DNA of 64,000 nt from NCBI GenBank assembly GCA_016938175.1, contig JAFGVE010000028.1, positions 62,001 to 126,000 on the forward strand, written 5' to 3'. Shown here one piece after another: positions 8,286 through 18,063 of the stretch (its first letter is position 1; every line of letters starts with the position of its first letter). Position numbers and translations under genes: made by a program. Below the pieces are notes generated by a model. That model searched no databases, was not told the DNA's origin, and was given only the letters and a program-made list of their open reading frames with translations. The DNA is from Campylobacterales bacterium. GTDB taxonomy: Bacteria > Campylobacterota > Campylobacteria > Campylobacterales > Sulfurimonadaceae.

Positions 8286-8732
8286 TTGATAAGCTTAATT
8301 GATAAGAATAATTTACCGCAGGTTGCGATGGAGTTTATGAATGATGTGCATAACGAAGATGTTGAGATTATAAATGAGCTCTATAATCTCATTTTACTAT
8401 ATGAACAAGAATCAAATCAAAAAAACAAGGAAGCTATAGATAAAAAATATGAGGATTGGTTTGCCCATACTACAGAGCATTTTAGAGGTGAAGAGGAGAA
8501 AATGAAAGAGTTGCAGTTCCCTCCGTATATGATGCATAAGGGAGAGCATGATAATGCTTTATATATAATGGATACTATATTTAGAACCTGGAAAAAAAGT
8601 AATGATATAACAGTACTCAAGAACTATATGCAAAATGATTTGCTTCCATGGCTTATACATCATATTCAAACTATGGATACTGTTACAGCACATTTTTTCC
8701 ATTCAGGTATGAGTCCTTGCTCAATTCATTAG
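8286..8732 (+). CDS. Hemerythrin-like protein (TTG start)
   Basis: This 148-residue protein has the full diiron pattern: VHNEDVEI, THEHFRGEEEKM-type H...E, MHKGEHD (HxxxH) and HHIQTMD (HxxxxD). Translation starts at TTG 8286, set by the AGGAG at 8274-8278; no in-frame ATG is available before conserved residues. It is a near paralogue of the hemerythrin at 5155. It is followed by an FmdE-like gene and a YgbA-like gene, and preceded by a Crp/FNR-like palindrome, which suggests an NO/O2-responsive group. Confidence 0.87.
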   Translation: MISLIDKNNLPQVAMEFMNDVHNEDVEIINELYNLILLYEQESNQKNKEAIDKKYEDWFAHTTEHFRGEEEKMKELQFPPYMMHKGEHDNALYIMDTIFRTWKKSNDITVLKNYMQNDLLPWLIHHIQTMDTVTAHFFHSGMSPCSIH

Positions 8733-8749
8733 ATGGAAAAAGAAATAGT

Positions 8750-9364
8750 ATGAAATATCCAGATTTTTTTAGAACTATTGAGACTATTAAGTTACAAGAT
8801 GAACTTTCAAGTTTTTTAGGAACATTTGAAGATGGTTTCATTGAGTTTAGTTATTTAGATGTAGTAAAGTCGGCAGGTCATAGTTGTCCAACGGTCGCAG
8901 GTGCATATATAATGACATTGGTTGGACTACAAGAGTTGTATAGTGATGAACTCCCTAAGCGAGGTGATGTGATTTTATCTTTTCAAGAGGGCTTAGAAGA
9001 GGCAAATACTGGTGTCTTTGCAAATGTGATGAGTCATATTACGGGAGCGGCTTATACAATGGGATTTAAAGGTATCAATGGAAAGTTTCAAAGGTCTGGT
9101 TTGATACAATTTAAGGAACAAATATCATCGAGTGTAAAGCTTGAGAGGATAGACACGAAAAAGAGTGTTGAACTCACCTATGATGCCAGTTGTATTCAAA
9201 TAGATGTGAGAATACCTGAATTAATGAAAAAAGTATTGACTTCCACTGCAACTAAAGAGGAGAAAACTCTATTTGGAGAGTTGTGGCAGCAAAGAGTTCA
9301 AGCAATATTTCAAAATATAGATAAAGTGATAGTAAGAGATGACAGAAGAGAAGTTTCAAAGTGA
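8750..9364 (+). CDS. FmdE-like protein
   Basis: This ~204-residue protein resembles the FmdE family (named after a formylmethanofuran dehydrogenase subunit; in bacteria, metal-binding proteins of unclear role). The core is SAGHSCPTVAGAYIMTLVGLQELY, with the family's G-H-x-C-P putative metal motif, followed by a second conserved block GVFANVMSHITGAA. I start at ATG 8750, since an upstream in-frame ATG at 8648 lies inside the hemerythrin gene and adds residues unlike the family. The C-terminus overlaps the next gene by 26 bp. Confidence 0.7.
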   Translation: MKYPDFFRTIETIKLQDELSSFLGTFEDGFIEFSYLDVVKSAGHSCPTVAGAYIMTLVGLQELYSDELPKRGDVILSFQEGLEEANTGVFANVMSHITGAAYTMGFKGINGKFQRSGLIQFKEQISSSVKLERIDTKKSVELTYDASCIQIDVRIPELMKKVLTSTATKEEKTLFGELWQQRVQAIFQNIDKVIVRDDRREVSK

Positions 9365-9701
9365 AATTAAAATTTTAGAGGTGTTTTTTACACACTACTG
9401 TCGTGATAAACATCAGTTTCAATATATAAAAAACTATCATTTAGAGTATAAAAAGAGTGCTTACACATATGAGTTGAATCTTTGTAAAGAGTGTCATGAG
9501 CTTATATCATACTCATATGCTAGGCTAAAAAATTGCTCTCATAGTGTTAAGCCACGATGTAGAGAGTGTGATGACCCCTGTTATGAGAAAGAACAGTGGA
9601 AGCGTGTTGCAAAAGTCATGAGATACAATGGGATTAGAGTAGGAACCGAAAAAATACTCAATAAACTATATGGACTACTCTTTCAAGAAAAGACTCTTTA
9701 A
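9339..9701 (+). CDS. YgbA-like (nitrous-oxide-stimulated promoter family) protein
   Basis: This 120-residue Cys-rich protein matches the family of E. coli YgbA, whose gene is induced by nitrosative stress. It begins with EVFFTHYCRDKHQ and contains four paired cysteines: LCKECHELISYSYARLKNC and PRCRECDDPCYEKEQW, the signature C...CxxC...C/CxxC layout that likely binds metal. It overlaps the FmdE-like gene by 26 bp, so translation is coupled. The neighbourhood (hemerythrin, Crp/FNR-like palindrome) fits an NO response. Confidence 0.75.
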   Translation: MTEEKFQSEIKILEVFFTHYCRDKHQFQYIKNYHLEYKKSAYTYELNLCKECHELISYSYARLKNCSHSVKPRCRECDDPCYEKEQWKRVAKVMRYNGIRVGTEKILNKLYGLLFQEKTL

Positions 9702-9710
9702 GAGAACGCT

Positions 9711-10076
9711 TTATTTAACAGTTCCATAACCTTTGTCTATCCAGCCCCAGTTAATACCGCCGTCTAGTTCATAAACATTTTCATATTTTAATTGTATAGC
9801 GAGAAATTCAGCAACCGATTTTGTTCTTCTTGCATGTGCACATACTAAGATAAAAGGTTGTTCTTTATCTGTAACAACTTTTGTAAATTCTTCTAAAAAA
9901 CTTGTAACATCGTATGAGCCTTCTTCATCAAAGAAGGTGATTTTATGACTTCCCTCAATGACGCCATAGTAATGCCACTCATCAGCTCTTCTAATATCAA
10001 TGATTTTATAGCCTTCTTCTACTTTCTCATGAAATTCATCTGTAGAGAGAGATATAAAACTTCCATAATCCGTCAT
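9711..10076 (-). CDS. Rhodanese-like domain protein
   Basis: This 121-residue single rhodanese domain carries the IIDIRRADEWHYYGVIEGSHKI start and the active loop PFILVCAHARRTKSVAEFLA with the catalytic Cys. It would transfer sulfane sulfur to an unknown acceptor. An AAAGGATA ribosome site precedes the ATG at 10076. It ends 9 bp from the YgbA-like gene (convergent). Rhodaneses occur in some nif clusters, but this one has no nif-type promoter. Confidence 0.88.
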   Translation of the reverse strand: MTDYGSFISLSTDEFHEKVEEGYKIIDIRRADEWHYYGVIEGSHKITFFDEEGSYDVTSFLEEFTKVVTDKEQPFILVCAHARRTKSVAEFLAIQLKYENVYELDGGINWGWIDKGYGTVK

Positions 10077-10212
10077 AAGTATCCTTTTCTTAGGTAGTTA
10101 ATTATAAATTGGATTTTAGAAGAGATAGACAAAATATTTATACACTTTATGAAGATAATAACTAAATTAAAGAGTTCTGTAAGAATAGGGAAGTTAAATA
10201 GATATGAGCGCT

Positions 10213-10235
10213 AACTCCCTTTATAAAAGGAAGTT
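10213..10235. terminator. Hairpin downstream of the chimeric rubrerythrin gene
   Basis: AACTCCCTT and AAGGAAGTT can pair (one mismatch) around a 5-base loop. It sits 3' of the rubrerythrin gene and 5' of the rhodanese gene, both on the minus strand, and may end the rubrerythrin transcript. Confidence 0.4.
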
Positions 10236-10256
10236 ATTTATGGGAGTAAGAGATTT

Positions 10257-10904
10257 TTAGTGAAGGTGCTCACGTTTAAAATACTCTTGAGGAACCTTAC
10301 ATAAAGGACATGCTTTAGGTGGTTTTTTACCTCTGTGTACATGTCCACATACTTCACATACCCAAATTTCTTCATCCTCACTTTGAAAAAAGCCATCATC
10401 TATCATGGCTTGTTTTAGCGCTGCATATTCACGCTCATGTTCAACTTCTACTTTTGCAATTGCATTGAAAAGTCTTGCAAGCTCTTTGTGACCTTCTGCT
10501 TCTGCAATTGAAGCAAAGTTAGGATACATAATTGTGTGCTCGTAATTTTCACCATCCATACCAGTTTCAAGGTTTTGCATAGTGTTTTCAAGTTCGTGTC
10601 CATCAATAAGTTTATGATAAGCCTTGTACTCTGCGCGTGCATGCCATTTTTCGTTTTCTGCTGCTTCACGAAAGTGACGTTCTATGGCATGCCATCCCTC
10701 TTCACCTGCAATATCAGCAAAAAGGTCATATTTGTTTCTAGCCATACTTTCACCTGCAAATGCTTTCATAAGATTTACAGCAGATAAGTTGTCTGTTATA
10801 CACTCCATCTCTTGTCCACAACACACCAGTGTTCCACCACCAACGTTTTGAACTTCTACCTCATTACCACATTTATTACATTTATACGTTTCGTACTGTC
10901 TCAC
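10257..10904 (-). CDS. rrc: Rrc-type chimeric rubrerythrin (desulforedoxin + diiron + rubredoxin)
   Basis: This 215-residue protein has three parts: an N-terminal desulforedoxin-like Fe(Cys)4 site (YKCNKCG...VCCGQEM), a central rubrerythrin four-helix diiron domain (residues ~45-165, with EESMARNKY-, EENEKWHA- and [12 protein letters not shown] ligands) and a C-terminal rubredoxin ([12 protein letters not shown]...ACPLCKVP). The same order is known for Campylobacter jejuni Rrc, an H2O2/O2 stress protein, hence the name. It is 12 bp downstream of the chemoreceptor gene and probably in the same transcript. It likely protects oxygen-labile enzymes. Confidence 0.9.
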   Translation of the reverse strand: MRQYETYKCNKCGNEVEVQNVGGGTLVCCGQEMECITDNLSAVNLMKAFAGESMARNKYDLFADIAGEEGWHAIERHFREAAENEKWHARAEYKAYHKLIDGHELENTMQNLETGMDGENYEHTIMYPNFASIAEAEGHKELARLFNAIAKVEVEHEREYAALKQAMIDDGFFQSEDEEIWVCEVCGHVHRGKKPPKACPLCKVPQEYFKREHLH

Positions 10905-10916
10905 ATTTGCTCCTTA

Positions 10917-12212
10917 TTAATGCTGAATTGTTTCTTCCAACATTATATCTAAAGTTGTAAAGAGCTCTTTACTTGCTTCTTCCATAGTTGTAAAGTTTTC
11001 TATAATTATCTCTTTGTTTGTCATTACCGTTTTATTTTCTACATACTTGACATTTTTTTGAACCACATTATGAACAACTTCATGAGGGGCATCAATGCGA
11101 GAAAATGATTTTGTATGTCCAAACGTCTCTTTTCCTTTTCCATCATGCCATCTTCCAAGTCTACATTCATGGTGGTTTTTGAGTGCAACATCGGACATGC
11201 TTTCATTCATAATTGATGAGTACGCGTTTGTTTTGTACACGATATGGTCTATTTTTACCAGTGTAATAAAGTTTGAGTTTTCAATGTGTGTTGCAAGTTT
11301 TGCATTTTGGTTAGCACTTCTAGTCACATTCTCAAGTGTCTGTTTGAGTCCTTGGATTCCATCATTTGACTCTACAGCAATTGCCTGAATTTCAGAAGAG
11401 GCTTCTCCAATGCTGTTAGCTTCTTGTTGTAAAGTTTTTGTAGTGACAGATATTTCTGCAGTTGCCTTTTGTGTTCTCTCTGCAAGTTTTCTTACTTCAT
11501 CAGCAACAACGGCAAATCCTCTTCCATGTTCGCCTGCACGTGCGGCTTCAATAGCAGCATTAAGTGCAAGTAAATTTGTTTGGTCAGCTATATCTTGAAT
11601 GAGATTTAAAACTGAAACAATGTCGTTTGATTGTTCATTAAGTGTATTGATTGATTCGTTACTACCTACAATAAGGTTTGCCAAATGGTCTATTTTGGCA
11701 CTCAATTCGTCAATGGATAGTAGACTTGCATCTGATTCTTTAGCCATGTTTTTTGATGAATTAGAAACTTCACTAATGCTTTTGACACTCACGTCAAGTG
11801 CTTGTTGAATTGTATTTAAACTTCCCTGTATACCACCACCAAGCTTTTGAAACTTTTGACCCATCTCACCACGAACTTTTGCCTCTTGTCCAAGTATGAT
11901 TCCCTCGACACCTTTAGATACCAGTTGTGCATTTTGTATAAAAGCACCTTTGAAACCAGAAGATTCTACATTTCTATGTAAAAGACCTTCATTGGCACTA
12001 TCAATAGATGTTTTTGTTTCTCTCATAAAAGCTTCAGTTTGGTCTAACATATTGTTTAGAGCCCATGCAGCCTCTCCAAGAGGATCATCATCTGATATAC
12101 CTGTAACACGTCCTTCTAGTTTTCCATTAGCAGCATCTTTAATGACTTTAACAAGACTAGTAAAAAGATCTTTGTCTACTTCTATCGTATTTGATTTACG
12201 TCCGAACATCAT
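10917..12212 (-). CDS. Cytosolic methyl-accepting chemotaxis protein with CZB domain (TlpD-like)
   Basis: This 431-residue receptor has no membrane segment. The N-terminal ~100 residues are a HAMP-like/sensor part, followed by the coiled MCP signalling domain with the hairpin tip [41 protein letters not shown]. The C-terminus holds a CZB zinc-binding domain ([10 protein letters not shown]). That is the architecture and length of Helicobacter pylori TlpD, which senses oxidants such as HOCl through its zinc. Its ATG overlaps the TGA of the upstream PAS reading frame (ATGA), so PAS protein and receptor were evolved as a coupled energy-taxis pair. Confidence 0.9.
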   Translation of the reverse strand: MMFGRKSNTIEVDKDLFTSLVKVIKDAANGKLEGRVTGISDDDPLGEAAWALNNMLDQTEAFMRETKTSIDSANEGLLHRNVESSGFKGAFIQNAQLVSKGVEGIILGQEAKVRGEMGQKFQKLGGGIQGSLNTIQQALDVSVKSISEVSNSSKNMAKESDASLLSIDELSAKIDHLANLIVGSNESINTLNEQSNDIVSVLNLIQDIADQTNLLALNAAIEAARAGEHGRGFAVVADEVRKLAERTQKATAEISVTTKTLQQEANSIGEASSEIQAIAVESNDGIQGLKQTLENVTRSANQNAKLATHIENSNFITLVKIDHIVYKTNAYSSIMNESMSDVALKNHHECRLGRWHDGKGKETFGHTKSFSRIDAPHEVVHNVVQKNVKYVENKTVMTNKEIIIENFTTMEEASKELFTTLDIMLEETIQH

Positions 12213-12723
12213 ACACCTCCATGCTGTAATGAATTGATAAACTGATCGTAACTTACTCCCTTGTTTTCAAGGAAGTTTGTAAGATATGCGTGAGATGCTT
12301 CAACACCTCCACTTCTTTCTTTTTCAAGGAGGTTTTTATACAGCTCTTTAATGGTACTTAGAGAGTTGTGACTAGGTTTTCTTCTTACAGAGTAGTAACC
12401 AATAATACTATTGTTACTATCAACAGAAGCGGTGACGTTTGCATATGTTAAAAACCTCCATCAGCAGAGAGATTTTTAACATATGCAAAAATTTCTTTTT
12501 TATTTTGTATTCGTTCCCATAACAGTTTAAAAATAACTTTTGGCATATCAGGGTGTCGTACAATACTATGAGGTTGTCCTAAGAGTTCACTCTCTTGTAA
12601 GCATGCAAATTCCATAAAAATCTGATTACAGTATGTGATTTTTCCTTTTGTATCTGTCTTAGATACAATGAAATCATCTTCCTTCATCACTCTTTCCTGG
12701 TTGTTTGGAATGATAGTTTTCAT
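12209..12723 (-). pseudogene. Frameshifted Aer/CetB-like PAS redox-sensor gene
   Basis: The first frame (12723-12448) encodes an Aer-like PAS domain (KTDTKGKITYCNQIF, GQPHSIVRHPDMP) and stops at TAA right after LSADGGF. In the next frame downstream there is an unbroken continuation (…YANVTASVDSNNS, then IIGYYSVRRKPS, ending QHGGV) to TGA at 12209, which overlaps the chemoreceptor ATG. Related Aer-type PAS domains read DGGFYW(V/T)…ANVT at the junction, so four bases that encoded part of Tyr-Trp seem to be missing. The break sits exactly in the right arm of a perfect 17-bp inverted repeat. The gene may be dead, or rescued by frameshifting; the sequence alone cannot tell. Confidence 0.75.
12438..12489. 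repeat. Perfect 17-bp inverted repeat at the PAS frameshift
   Basis: Arms 12438-12454 (TTTGCATATGTTAAAAA) and 12473-12489 are exact reverse complements with an 18-base spacer. The right side encodes the FAYVKN part of the PAS domain; the left side is the frameshift position. Confidence 0.9.
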
Positions 12724-12908
12724 TGAAATACCTTTTGCTTGAAATGTACTCTGTATAATTAATTTTTATATAAGATTCTAACTATATTAACCTTAAGTAA
12801 ACTCTAACCCTTAGAGAACTTACTATCCATGAGATACAAAAATATCATAAGATTTTTTTAGATTTAAAAAATATGTATAAAAACACAAGACTTGCATAAA
12901 CCATTCCT
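12724..12908. other. Intergenic region without a recognisable gene
   Basis: Between the PAS gene start and the nifH upstream elements I see only AT-rich DNA; no open frame with a ribosome site and no strong hairpin. It must hold the PAS/chemoreceptor promoter on the minus strand (an ATTATACA-like -10 near 12755 is possible). Confidence 0.4.
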
Positions 12909-12918
12909 ACAAATTTGT
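12909..12918. promoter_or_regulatory. Candidate NifA upstream site of nifH
   Basis: ACAAATTTGT is a perfect palindrome centred about 93 bp before the predicted nifH transcription start. Similar ACAAAATTGT cores lie upstream of nifU and between the moxR promoters. This is not the textbook TGT-N10-ACA NifA site. Confidence 0.35.
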
Positions 12919-12980
12919 TCTAATTTATCTCTTTTGTCGTATTGATGTAGCTTTTAGAGTGTTAATGTATCCAAAAATTC

Positions 12981-12996
12981 AAGAATACCATTTGCA
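12981..12996 (+). promoter_or_regulatory. σ54-type promoter of nifH
   Basis: AAGAATACCATTTGCA fits the window-wide TAGWAY-N6-WTGCA pattern with G12983 and GC 12994-12995 eleven bases apart. Transcription would start near 13006, leaving a ~70-base leader before the nifH ATG. Confidence 0.75.
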
Positions 12997-13000
12997 ATAA

Positions 13001-13984
<984 letters not shown>

Positions 13985-14000
13985 GCTTCAAAATTTAAGT

Positions 14001-14016
14001 TACCCTTTTTAGGGTA
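14001..14016. terminator. Stem-loop after nifH
   Basis: TACCC and GGGTA pair around a six-base loop, 16 bases after the nifH stop (which itself lies in a small GAAGC/GCTTC repeat). With no clear T-run it may act as a processing or mRNA-stability signal, giving extra NifH, rather than a full terminator. Confidence 0.4.
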
Positions 14017-14064
14017 GTTATTCTCATAATGAAAAGAAAACAATAGATAAAGAAGGAGAATTTT

Positions 14065-14412
14065 ATGTTTATTTTAGGTTTCCACTTCCCAGCAGATATG
14101 GGGAATACAGTTCCAGATGAAAAAGTAGTTGCAAAGTTAGATGAAGCAGGTATTGATGTTGCAAGCATTAATGAAATTAAAATGACAACAGAATATCATG
14201 GGCAGATCGAAGAGCTTTCTTATACGAACAAAGATACTTTCATGTTTAAAGCTCTAGCGCATTATGCAAAAACTTCTGAGACAGATTATATGATCTATAC
14301 AAATCGTTATCAAATTTCTGAACTTTCAAAACGTTTAGATGGTGATGATGAAACAATGGCTCTTTGTAAAAAGCTAGATTCTATGGCTCACTTCAAAATC
14401 ACTGCTGCATAA
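14065..14412 (+). CDS. Small conserved-looking protein between nifH and nifD
   Basis: I do not recognise this 115-residue protein. It begins MFILGFHFPADMGNTVPDEK and continues with α/β-like segments (KLDEAGIDVASINEIK, YMIYTNRYQISELSKRL); there are no metal motifs, one Cys, no signal peptide. It is not a PII (NifI) protein, which occupies this place in some other nif operons: the PII T-loop and signature are missing. AGAAGGAG precedes the ATG. Its place between nifH and nifD implies co-expression with nitrogenase, so a structural or protective partner of NifH/NifD is possible (inference). Confidence 0.8.
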   Translation: MFILGFHFPADMGNTVPDEKVVAKLDEAGIDVASINEIKMTTEYHGQIEELSYTNKDTFMFKALAHYAKTSETDYMIYTNRYQISELSKRLDGDDETMALCKKLDSMAHFKITAA

Positions 14413-14462
14413 GCAGTGGTGAGAGATTTTTGAGTCAGATTGAAAAATAAAAAGGAGACATT

Positions 14463-15935
14463 ATGGGTCCAGAAGCATTAGAAGCTAAACAAAAAGCAGC
14501 CATAGAAGAGGTACTTAAAGCCTATCCTGCAAAAGCTGCAAAAAATCGTGCTAAACACTTAGGTGTTGGTGCACCGGAAGATGAGAGTCAAAAAACATGT
14601 GGTAATGTTCGTTCGAATAAGAAAACTGTTCCAGGTGTTATGAGCCAACGTGGATGTGCTTATGCAGGTTCAAAAGGTGTTGTATGGGGTCCAGTAAAAG
14701 ATATGGTTCATATCTCACACGGTCCTATCGGTTGTGGACAGTACTCACGTGCAGGTCGTCGTAACTACTACATTGGTACAACAGGTGTAGATACATTTGT
14801 AACAATGAATTTTAGTTCTGACTTTCAAGAGAAAGACATTGTATTTGGTGGAGATAAAAAGCTAGCAGTTTGTTTTGAAGAGATAGACGCACTTTTTCCA
14901 TTAAACAATGGTATTACTGTTCAATCAGAGTGTCCAATCGGTCTAATTGGTGATGACATCAATGCAACTTCAAAACAGTATGCTAAGAAAACAGGTCAAA
15001 CGATTGTACCAGTAAACTGTGAAGGTTTCCGTGGGGTTTCTCAATCACTTGGTCACCACATTGCAAATGATACAGTTCGTGATTATGTTTTTGATGGTAA
15101 TCCGGAACTGCTTGGTGAACCTATAGCAGAGACTGAATATGATGTAGCTATCATTGGTGACTACAACATTGGTGGTGATGCATGGTCAAGCCGTATTTTA
15201 CTTGAAGAGATGGGTTTACGCGTTGTTGCTCAGTGGTCTGGTGATGCTACACTTAAAGAGATGGCTGCAACAACAAAAGTAAAATTGAACTTACTTCACT
15301 GTTACCGTTCAATGAACTACATCTCTCGTCACATGGAAAAAGAGTACGGGATTCCTTGGGTAGAGTATAACTTTTTTGGTCCAAGCCAAACGATTAAGTC
15401 GTTACGTAAGATAGCTGCATTCTTTGATGAGACTATTCAAGCTAAGTGTGAAGAGGTTATTGCTAAGTACCAACCAATGGTTGATGCTGTAGTGAACAAA
15501 TATCGTCCACTTCTTGAAGGTAAACAAGTAATGCTATTTGTTGGTGGTCTTCGTCCTCGTCACGTTATCGGTGCGTATGAAGATTTAGGTATGGAAGTAA
15601 TCGGTACTGGGTATGAGTTTGCTCACGATGATGACTACAAACGTACAAAAGATGAGATTTTCCGTTCAACGGTTATCTACGATGATGTTAATGAGTATGA
15701 GCTTGAAGCCTTTGTTAAAAAACTTGAGCCAGACTTAGTTGCATCAGGTATTAAAGAGAAGTATGTATTCCAAAAAATGGGTCTACCATATAGACAGATG
15801 CACTCTTGGGATTATAGTGGTCCTTATCATGGATATGATGGGTTTGCGATATTTGCAGCTGACATGGATTTAGCTATCAACTCTCCAGTATGGGGTCATT
15901 CAACTGCACCATGGGATAAAGAAGGAGAAGCGTAA
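14463..15935 (+). CDS. nifD: Nitrogenase molybdenum-iron protein alpha chain NifD
   Basis: NifD (490 residues) carries the FeMo cofactor, the site of N2 reduction. P-cluster ligands are Cys65 (RGCAYAG), Cys91 (GPIGCGQYS) and the Cys of [12 protein letters not shown]; FeMoco ligands are Cys280 ([10 protein letters not shown]) and His447 ([14 protein letters not shown]). Length and motifs match Mo-dependent NifD rather than VnfD/AnfD. AAGGAGA precedes the ATG. The TAA stop shares one base with the nifK ATG (TAATG), coupling the two subunits. It is transcribed with nifH and the 115-residue gene. Confidence 0.98.
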   Translation: MGPEALEAKQKAAIEEVLKAYPAKAAKNRAKHLGVGAPEDESQKTCGNVRSNKKTVPGVMSQRGCAYAGSKGVVWGPVKDMVHISHGPIGCGQYSRAGRRNYYIGTTGVDTFVTMNFSSDFQEKDIVFGGDKKLAVCFEEIDALFPLNNGITVQSECPIGLIGDDINATSKQYAKKTGQTIVPVNCEGFRGVSQSLGHHIANDTVRDYVFDGNPELLGEPIAETEYDVAIIGDYNIGGDAWSSRILLEEMGLRVVAQWSGDATLKEMAATTKVKLNLLHCYRSMNYISRHMEKEYGIPWVEYNFFGPSQTIKSLRKIAAFFDETIQAKCEEVIAKYQPMVDAVVNKYRPLLEGKQVMLFVGGLRPRHVIGAYEDLGMEVIGTGYEFAHDDDYKRTKDEIFRSTVIYDDVNEYELEAFVKKLEPDLVASGIKEKYVFQKMGLPYRQMHSWDYSGPYHGYDGFAIFAADMDLAINSPVWGHSTAPWDKEGEA

Positions 15936-17479
15936 TGCAAGAAGTCGACAATATAATGAACGGACAAAAGCTTTTTCAAAGACCTGAGTACCAAGAAGTA
16001 CTTAAAAATAAGAAAGAGTTTGAAGGTGGTATGGGTGCTGTAAACCCAGAGAAAGTTGCTGAAATCGCTGAGTGGACAAAAACATGGGATTACCGTGAGA
16101 AAAACCTTGCTCGTGAAGCTATTACAGTTAATCCTGCTAAAGCGTGTCAACCGCTTGGTGCTGTTATGGTAGCACTTGGTTTTGAGAACACTATGCCATA
16201 CGTGCATGGTTCTCATGGATGTGTTGCATACTTTAGATCATATTTTACACGTCACTTCAAAGAGCCAACACCTTGTGTATCTGACTCTATGACAGAAGAT
16301 GCTGCGGTATTTGGTGGTCTTGTAAATATGAAAGATGGTTTAAAGAACTGTGCGGCTCTTTATAAACCAGAAATGATTGCTGTGTCTACTACATGTATGG
16401 CTGAAGTTATCGGTGATGACCTTTATGCTTTCTCAGTAGCTGCAAAAGAAGAGGATGGTGGTGAGTTCTTACCTGAGGATTATCCTATCACTTATGCACA
16501 TACACCATCATTTACTGGTAGCCATATTACTGGTTATGACAATATGATGCACGGAATTATGTCACAACTTACAGAAGGTGTTGAAGTTGTTAAGAACGAA
16601 AAAATAAACATCATTCCAGGTTTTGAGACATACATTGGTTCTATGCGTTCAGTAAAAGCTATTGCTGAGAAAATGGGAGCTGATTTTACTATGATTGGTG
16701 ATCACTCCGATCAGTGGGATATGCCAGCTGGTGAGTACTCAATGTTTAAAGGTGGAACACCTATAGAAGAAGCAAAACAATGTAAAAGCGCTAAAGCTAC
16801 TATATCTTTACAGAAGTATGCAACAACTAAAACTATGAAAATGGTTACAAAACGTTGGAAACATGCTGGTGGTACTTCTAACCCAATTGGACTTAAAGGT
16901 ACAGATGAATTCGTTATGAAGTTAGCAGAGCTTACTGGTAACGATGTTCCTGAGTCTTTAAAAGTTGAGCGTGGTCGTCTTGTAGATGCTATGCAAGATT
17001 CTTATCCATATATGCATGCGAAAAAGTTTGCTATCTGGGGTGATCCTGACTTTCTTGTAGGTATGGTTTCATTCTTACTTGAAATGGGTGCTATCCCAAC
17101 TCATGTTCTTTGTCACAATGCACCGCGTGGTTGGGAAGAAGAGATGAGAGCTATGCTTGATACTTCTCCAAGAGCTGAAGAGTGTCATGTTTGGGCTGGT
17201 AAAGACTTATGGCATATGAGAAGTTTACTTTTCACAGAGCCAGTTGACTTTATGATTGGCAACTCTTATGGTAAAGAGTTAATGCGTGATACTGGTACTC
17301 CGTTAATTTATATCGGTTTCCCAATATTTGACCGTCACCATTTACATAGATACTCTATCTCTGGATATGATGGTGCTATAAACTTACTTACATGGATAAC
17401 AAATAAAGTTCTAGATCAGTTAGACGAAGATACAAAAGGTATCGCTTCAACTGACTATTTCTTTGACTTAATTCGTTAA
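15935..17479 (+). CDS. nifK: Nitrogenase molybdenum-iron protein beta chain NifK
   Basis: NifK (514 residues) completes the α2β2 MoFe protein and the P-cluster. Ligands are the Cys of PAKACQPLGAV, of HGSHGCVAYFRSYF and of STTCMAEVIGDDL. The N-terminal extension (~60 residues before the first ligand) is that of long-type NifK. The start overlaps the nifD stop by one base. A strong 8-bp hairpin follows at 17512-17528, then a new σ54 site, so the nifHDK transcript probably ends or weakens here. Confidence 0.98.
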   Translation: MQEVDNIMNGQKLFQRPEYQEVLKNKKEFEGGMGAVNPEKVAEIAEWTKTWDYREKNLAREAITVNPAKACQPLGAVMVALGFENTMPYVHGSHGCVAYFRSYFTRHFKEPTPCVSDSMTEDAAVFGGLVNMKDGLKNCAALYKPEMIAVSTTCMAEVIGDDLYAFSVAAKEEDGGEFLPEDYPITYAHTPSFTGSHITGYDNMMHGIMSQLTEGVEVVKNEKINIIPGFETYIGSMRSVKAIAEKMGADFTMIGDHSDQWDMPAGEYSMFKGGTPIEEAKQCKSAKATISLQKYATTKTMKMVTKRWKHAGGTSNPIGLKGTDEFVMKLAELTGNDVPESLKVERGRLVDAMQDSYPYMHAKKFAIWGDPDFLVGMVSFLLEMGAIPTHVLCHNAPRGWEEEMRAMLDTSPRAEECHVWAGKDLWHMRSLLFTEPVDFMIGNSYGKELMRDTGTPLIYIGFPIFDRHHLHRYSISGYDGAINLLTWITNKVLDQLDEDTKGIASTDYFFDLIR

Positions 17480-17511
17480 TTCAGATTACATTATTACTCC
17501 CTTACACAAGC

Positions 17512-17528
17512 CGCCCTCATTGAGGGCG
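17512..17528. terminator. Hairpin after nifK
   Basis: CGCCCTCA and TGAGGGCG are perfect 8-bp arms around one central base (effective loop of three). No T-run follows, so a stability or processing role is as likely as termination. Confidence 0.5.
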
Positions 17529-17547
17529 CACTCCTAATAATAACTTC

Positions 17548-17563
17548 TAGTACGAAAAATGCA
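17548..17563 (+). promoter_or_regulatory. σ54-type promoter upstream of the small-protein genes
   Basis: TAGTACGAAAAATGCA fits the window pattern; G17550 and GC 17561-17562 are correctly spaced. It gives the small genes after nifK their own promoter. Confidence 0.7.
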
Positions 17564-17588
17564 TTTATCTTTTAAAAAGGATAAATGC

Positions 17589-17774
17589 ATGAGCGTACAA
17601 AAACAGATAAAAGAGAATCTCATTAAAGAAATCTATACTGATATAGACAAGATGTATGACTTTTTAGAGCAGCATTATGTTTTAAGTGAAACACACCGTT
17701 CTTTAATCATTAAACACCTTAACAAGTTCAAAGATCAAGTCTATCTTATATCTGAAAATTCAAAGTTGTCGTAA
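17589..17774 (+). CDS. Small helical protein, unknown
   Basis: This 61-residue protein is unrecognised. It begins MSVQKQIKENLIKEIYTDIDKM and looks entirely helical and charged, possibly a coiled coil. I choose ATG 17589 because an upstream ATG (17559) overlaps the promoter's -12 element and could not be on the mRNA. AAAAGG precedes it. Its TAA shares a base with the next ATG (TAATG). It is the first gene of a three-gene group with two paralogous small Cys proteins. Confidence 0.7.
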   Translation: MSVQKQIKENLIKEIYTDIDKMYDFLEQHYVLSETHRSLIIKHLNKFKDQVYLISENSKLS

Positions 17775-18004
17775 TGCTTTATCATGTAGTGCTTGAAAAG
17801 TTATGTGTCTGTGCTTTGAAAAGTGATACAGAACAGATTCGTAGTTTTTCTTCCAAAGAAGAGGCTCTCTTAGAAGCTCATGAATGGGCTGAGAGTTTAA
17901 GTAACTCATTTTGCGGTAAACACGCTTTTGATGTTGTGGAAGTTGAAAATAACTATGTTATTTCAGTTGAAACAGGTGGTTTTAGTGAACCATGTGTGAT
18001 TTAG
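17774..18004 (+). CDS. Small CxC protein, paralogue 1
   Basis: This 76-residue protein is unrecognised but clearly related to the next gene. Shared features are YHVV-EK-C-C at the start, a KEEA...AHEWAESL helix, FCGKHAFDVV and a final VI strand. It holds Cys in LCVCA and FCGK; metal binding is possible but unproven. Its start is coupled to the gene before it. The compact β-α-β look and σ54 control suggest a small nitrogenase accessory or regulatory protein (inference). Confidence 0.75.
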   Translation: MLYHVVLEKLCVCALKSDTEQIRSFSSKEEALLEAHEWAESLSNSFCGKHAFDVVEVENNYVISVETGGFSEPCVI

Positions 18005-18063
18005 AATAGTATATGCAGATATAAAAAATGTAAACTAAATTTTTAAGAAATAAAGGATTTGAA

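Noticed and set aside
12736..12751. Minus-strand GAGTAC...AAGCA before the PAS gene as another σ54 site
   Set aside because: Spacing fits, but the -12 element reads AAGCA and the predicted transcription start would be only ~2 bases from the ATG.
14065..14412. PII-like NifI between nifH and nifD
   Set aside because: The place would fit, but the protein lacks the PII start, T-loop tyrosine region and signature.
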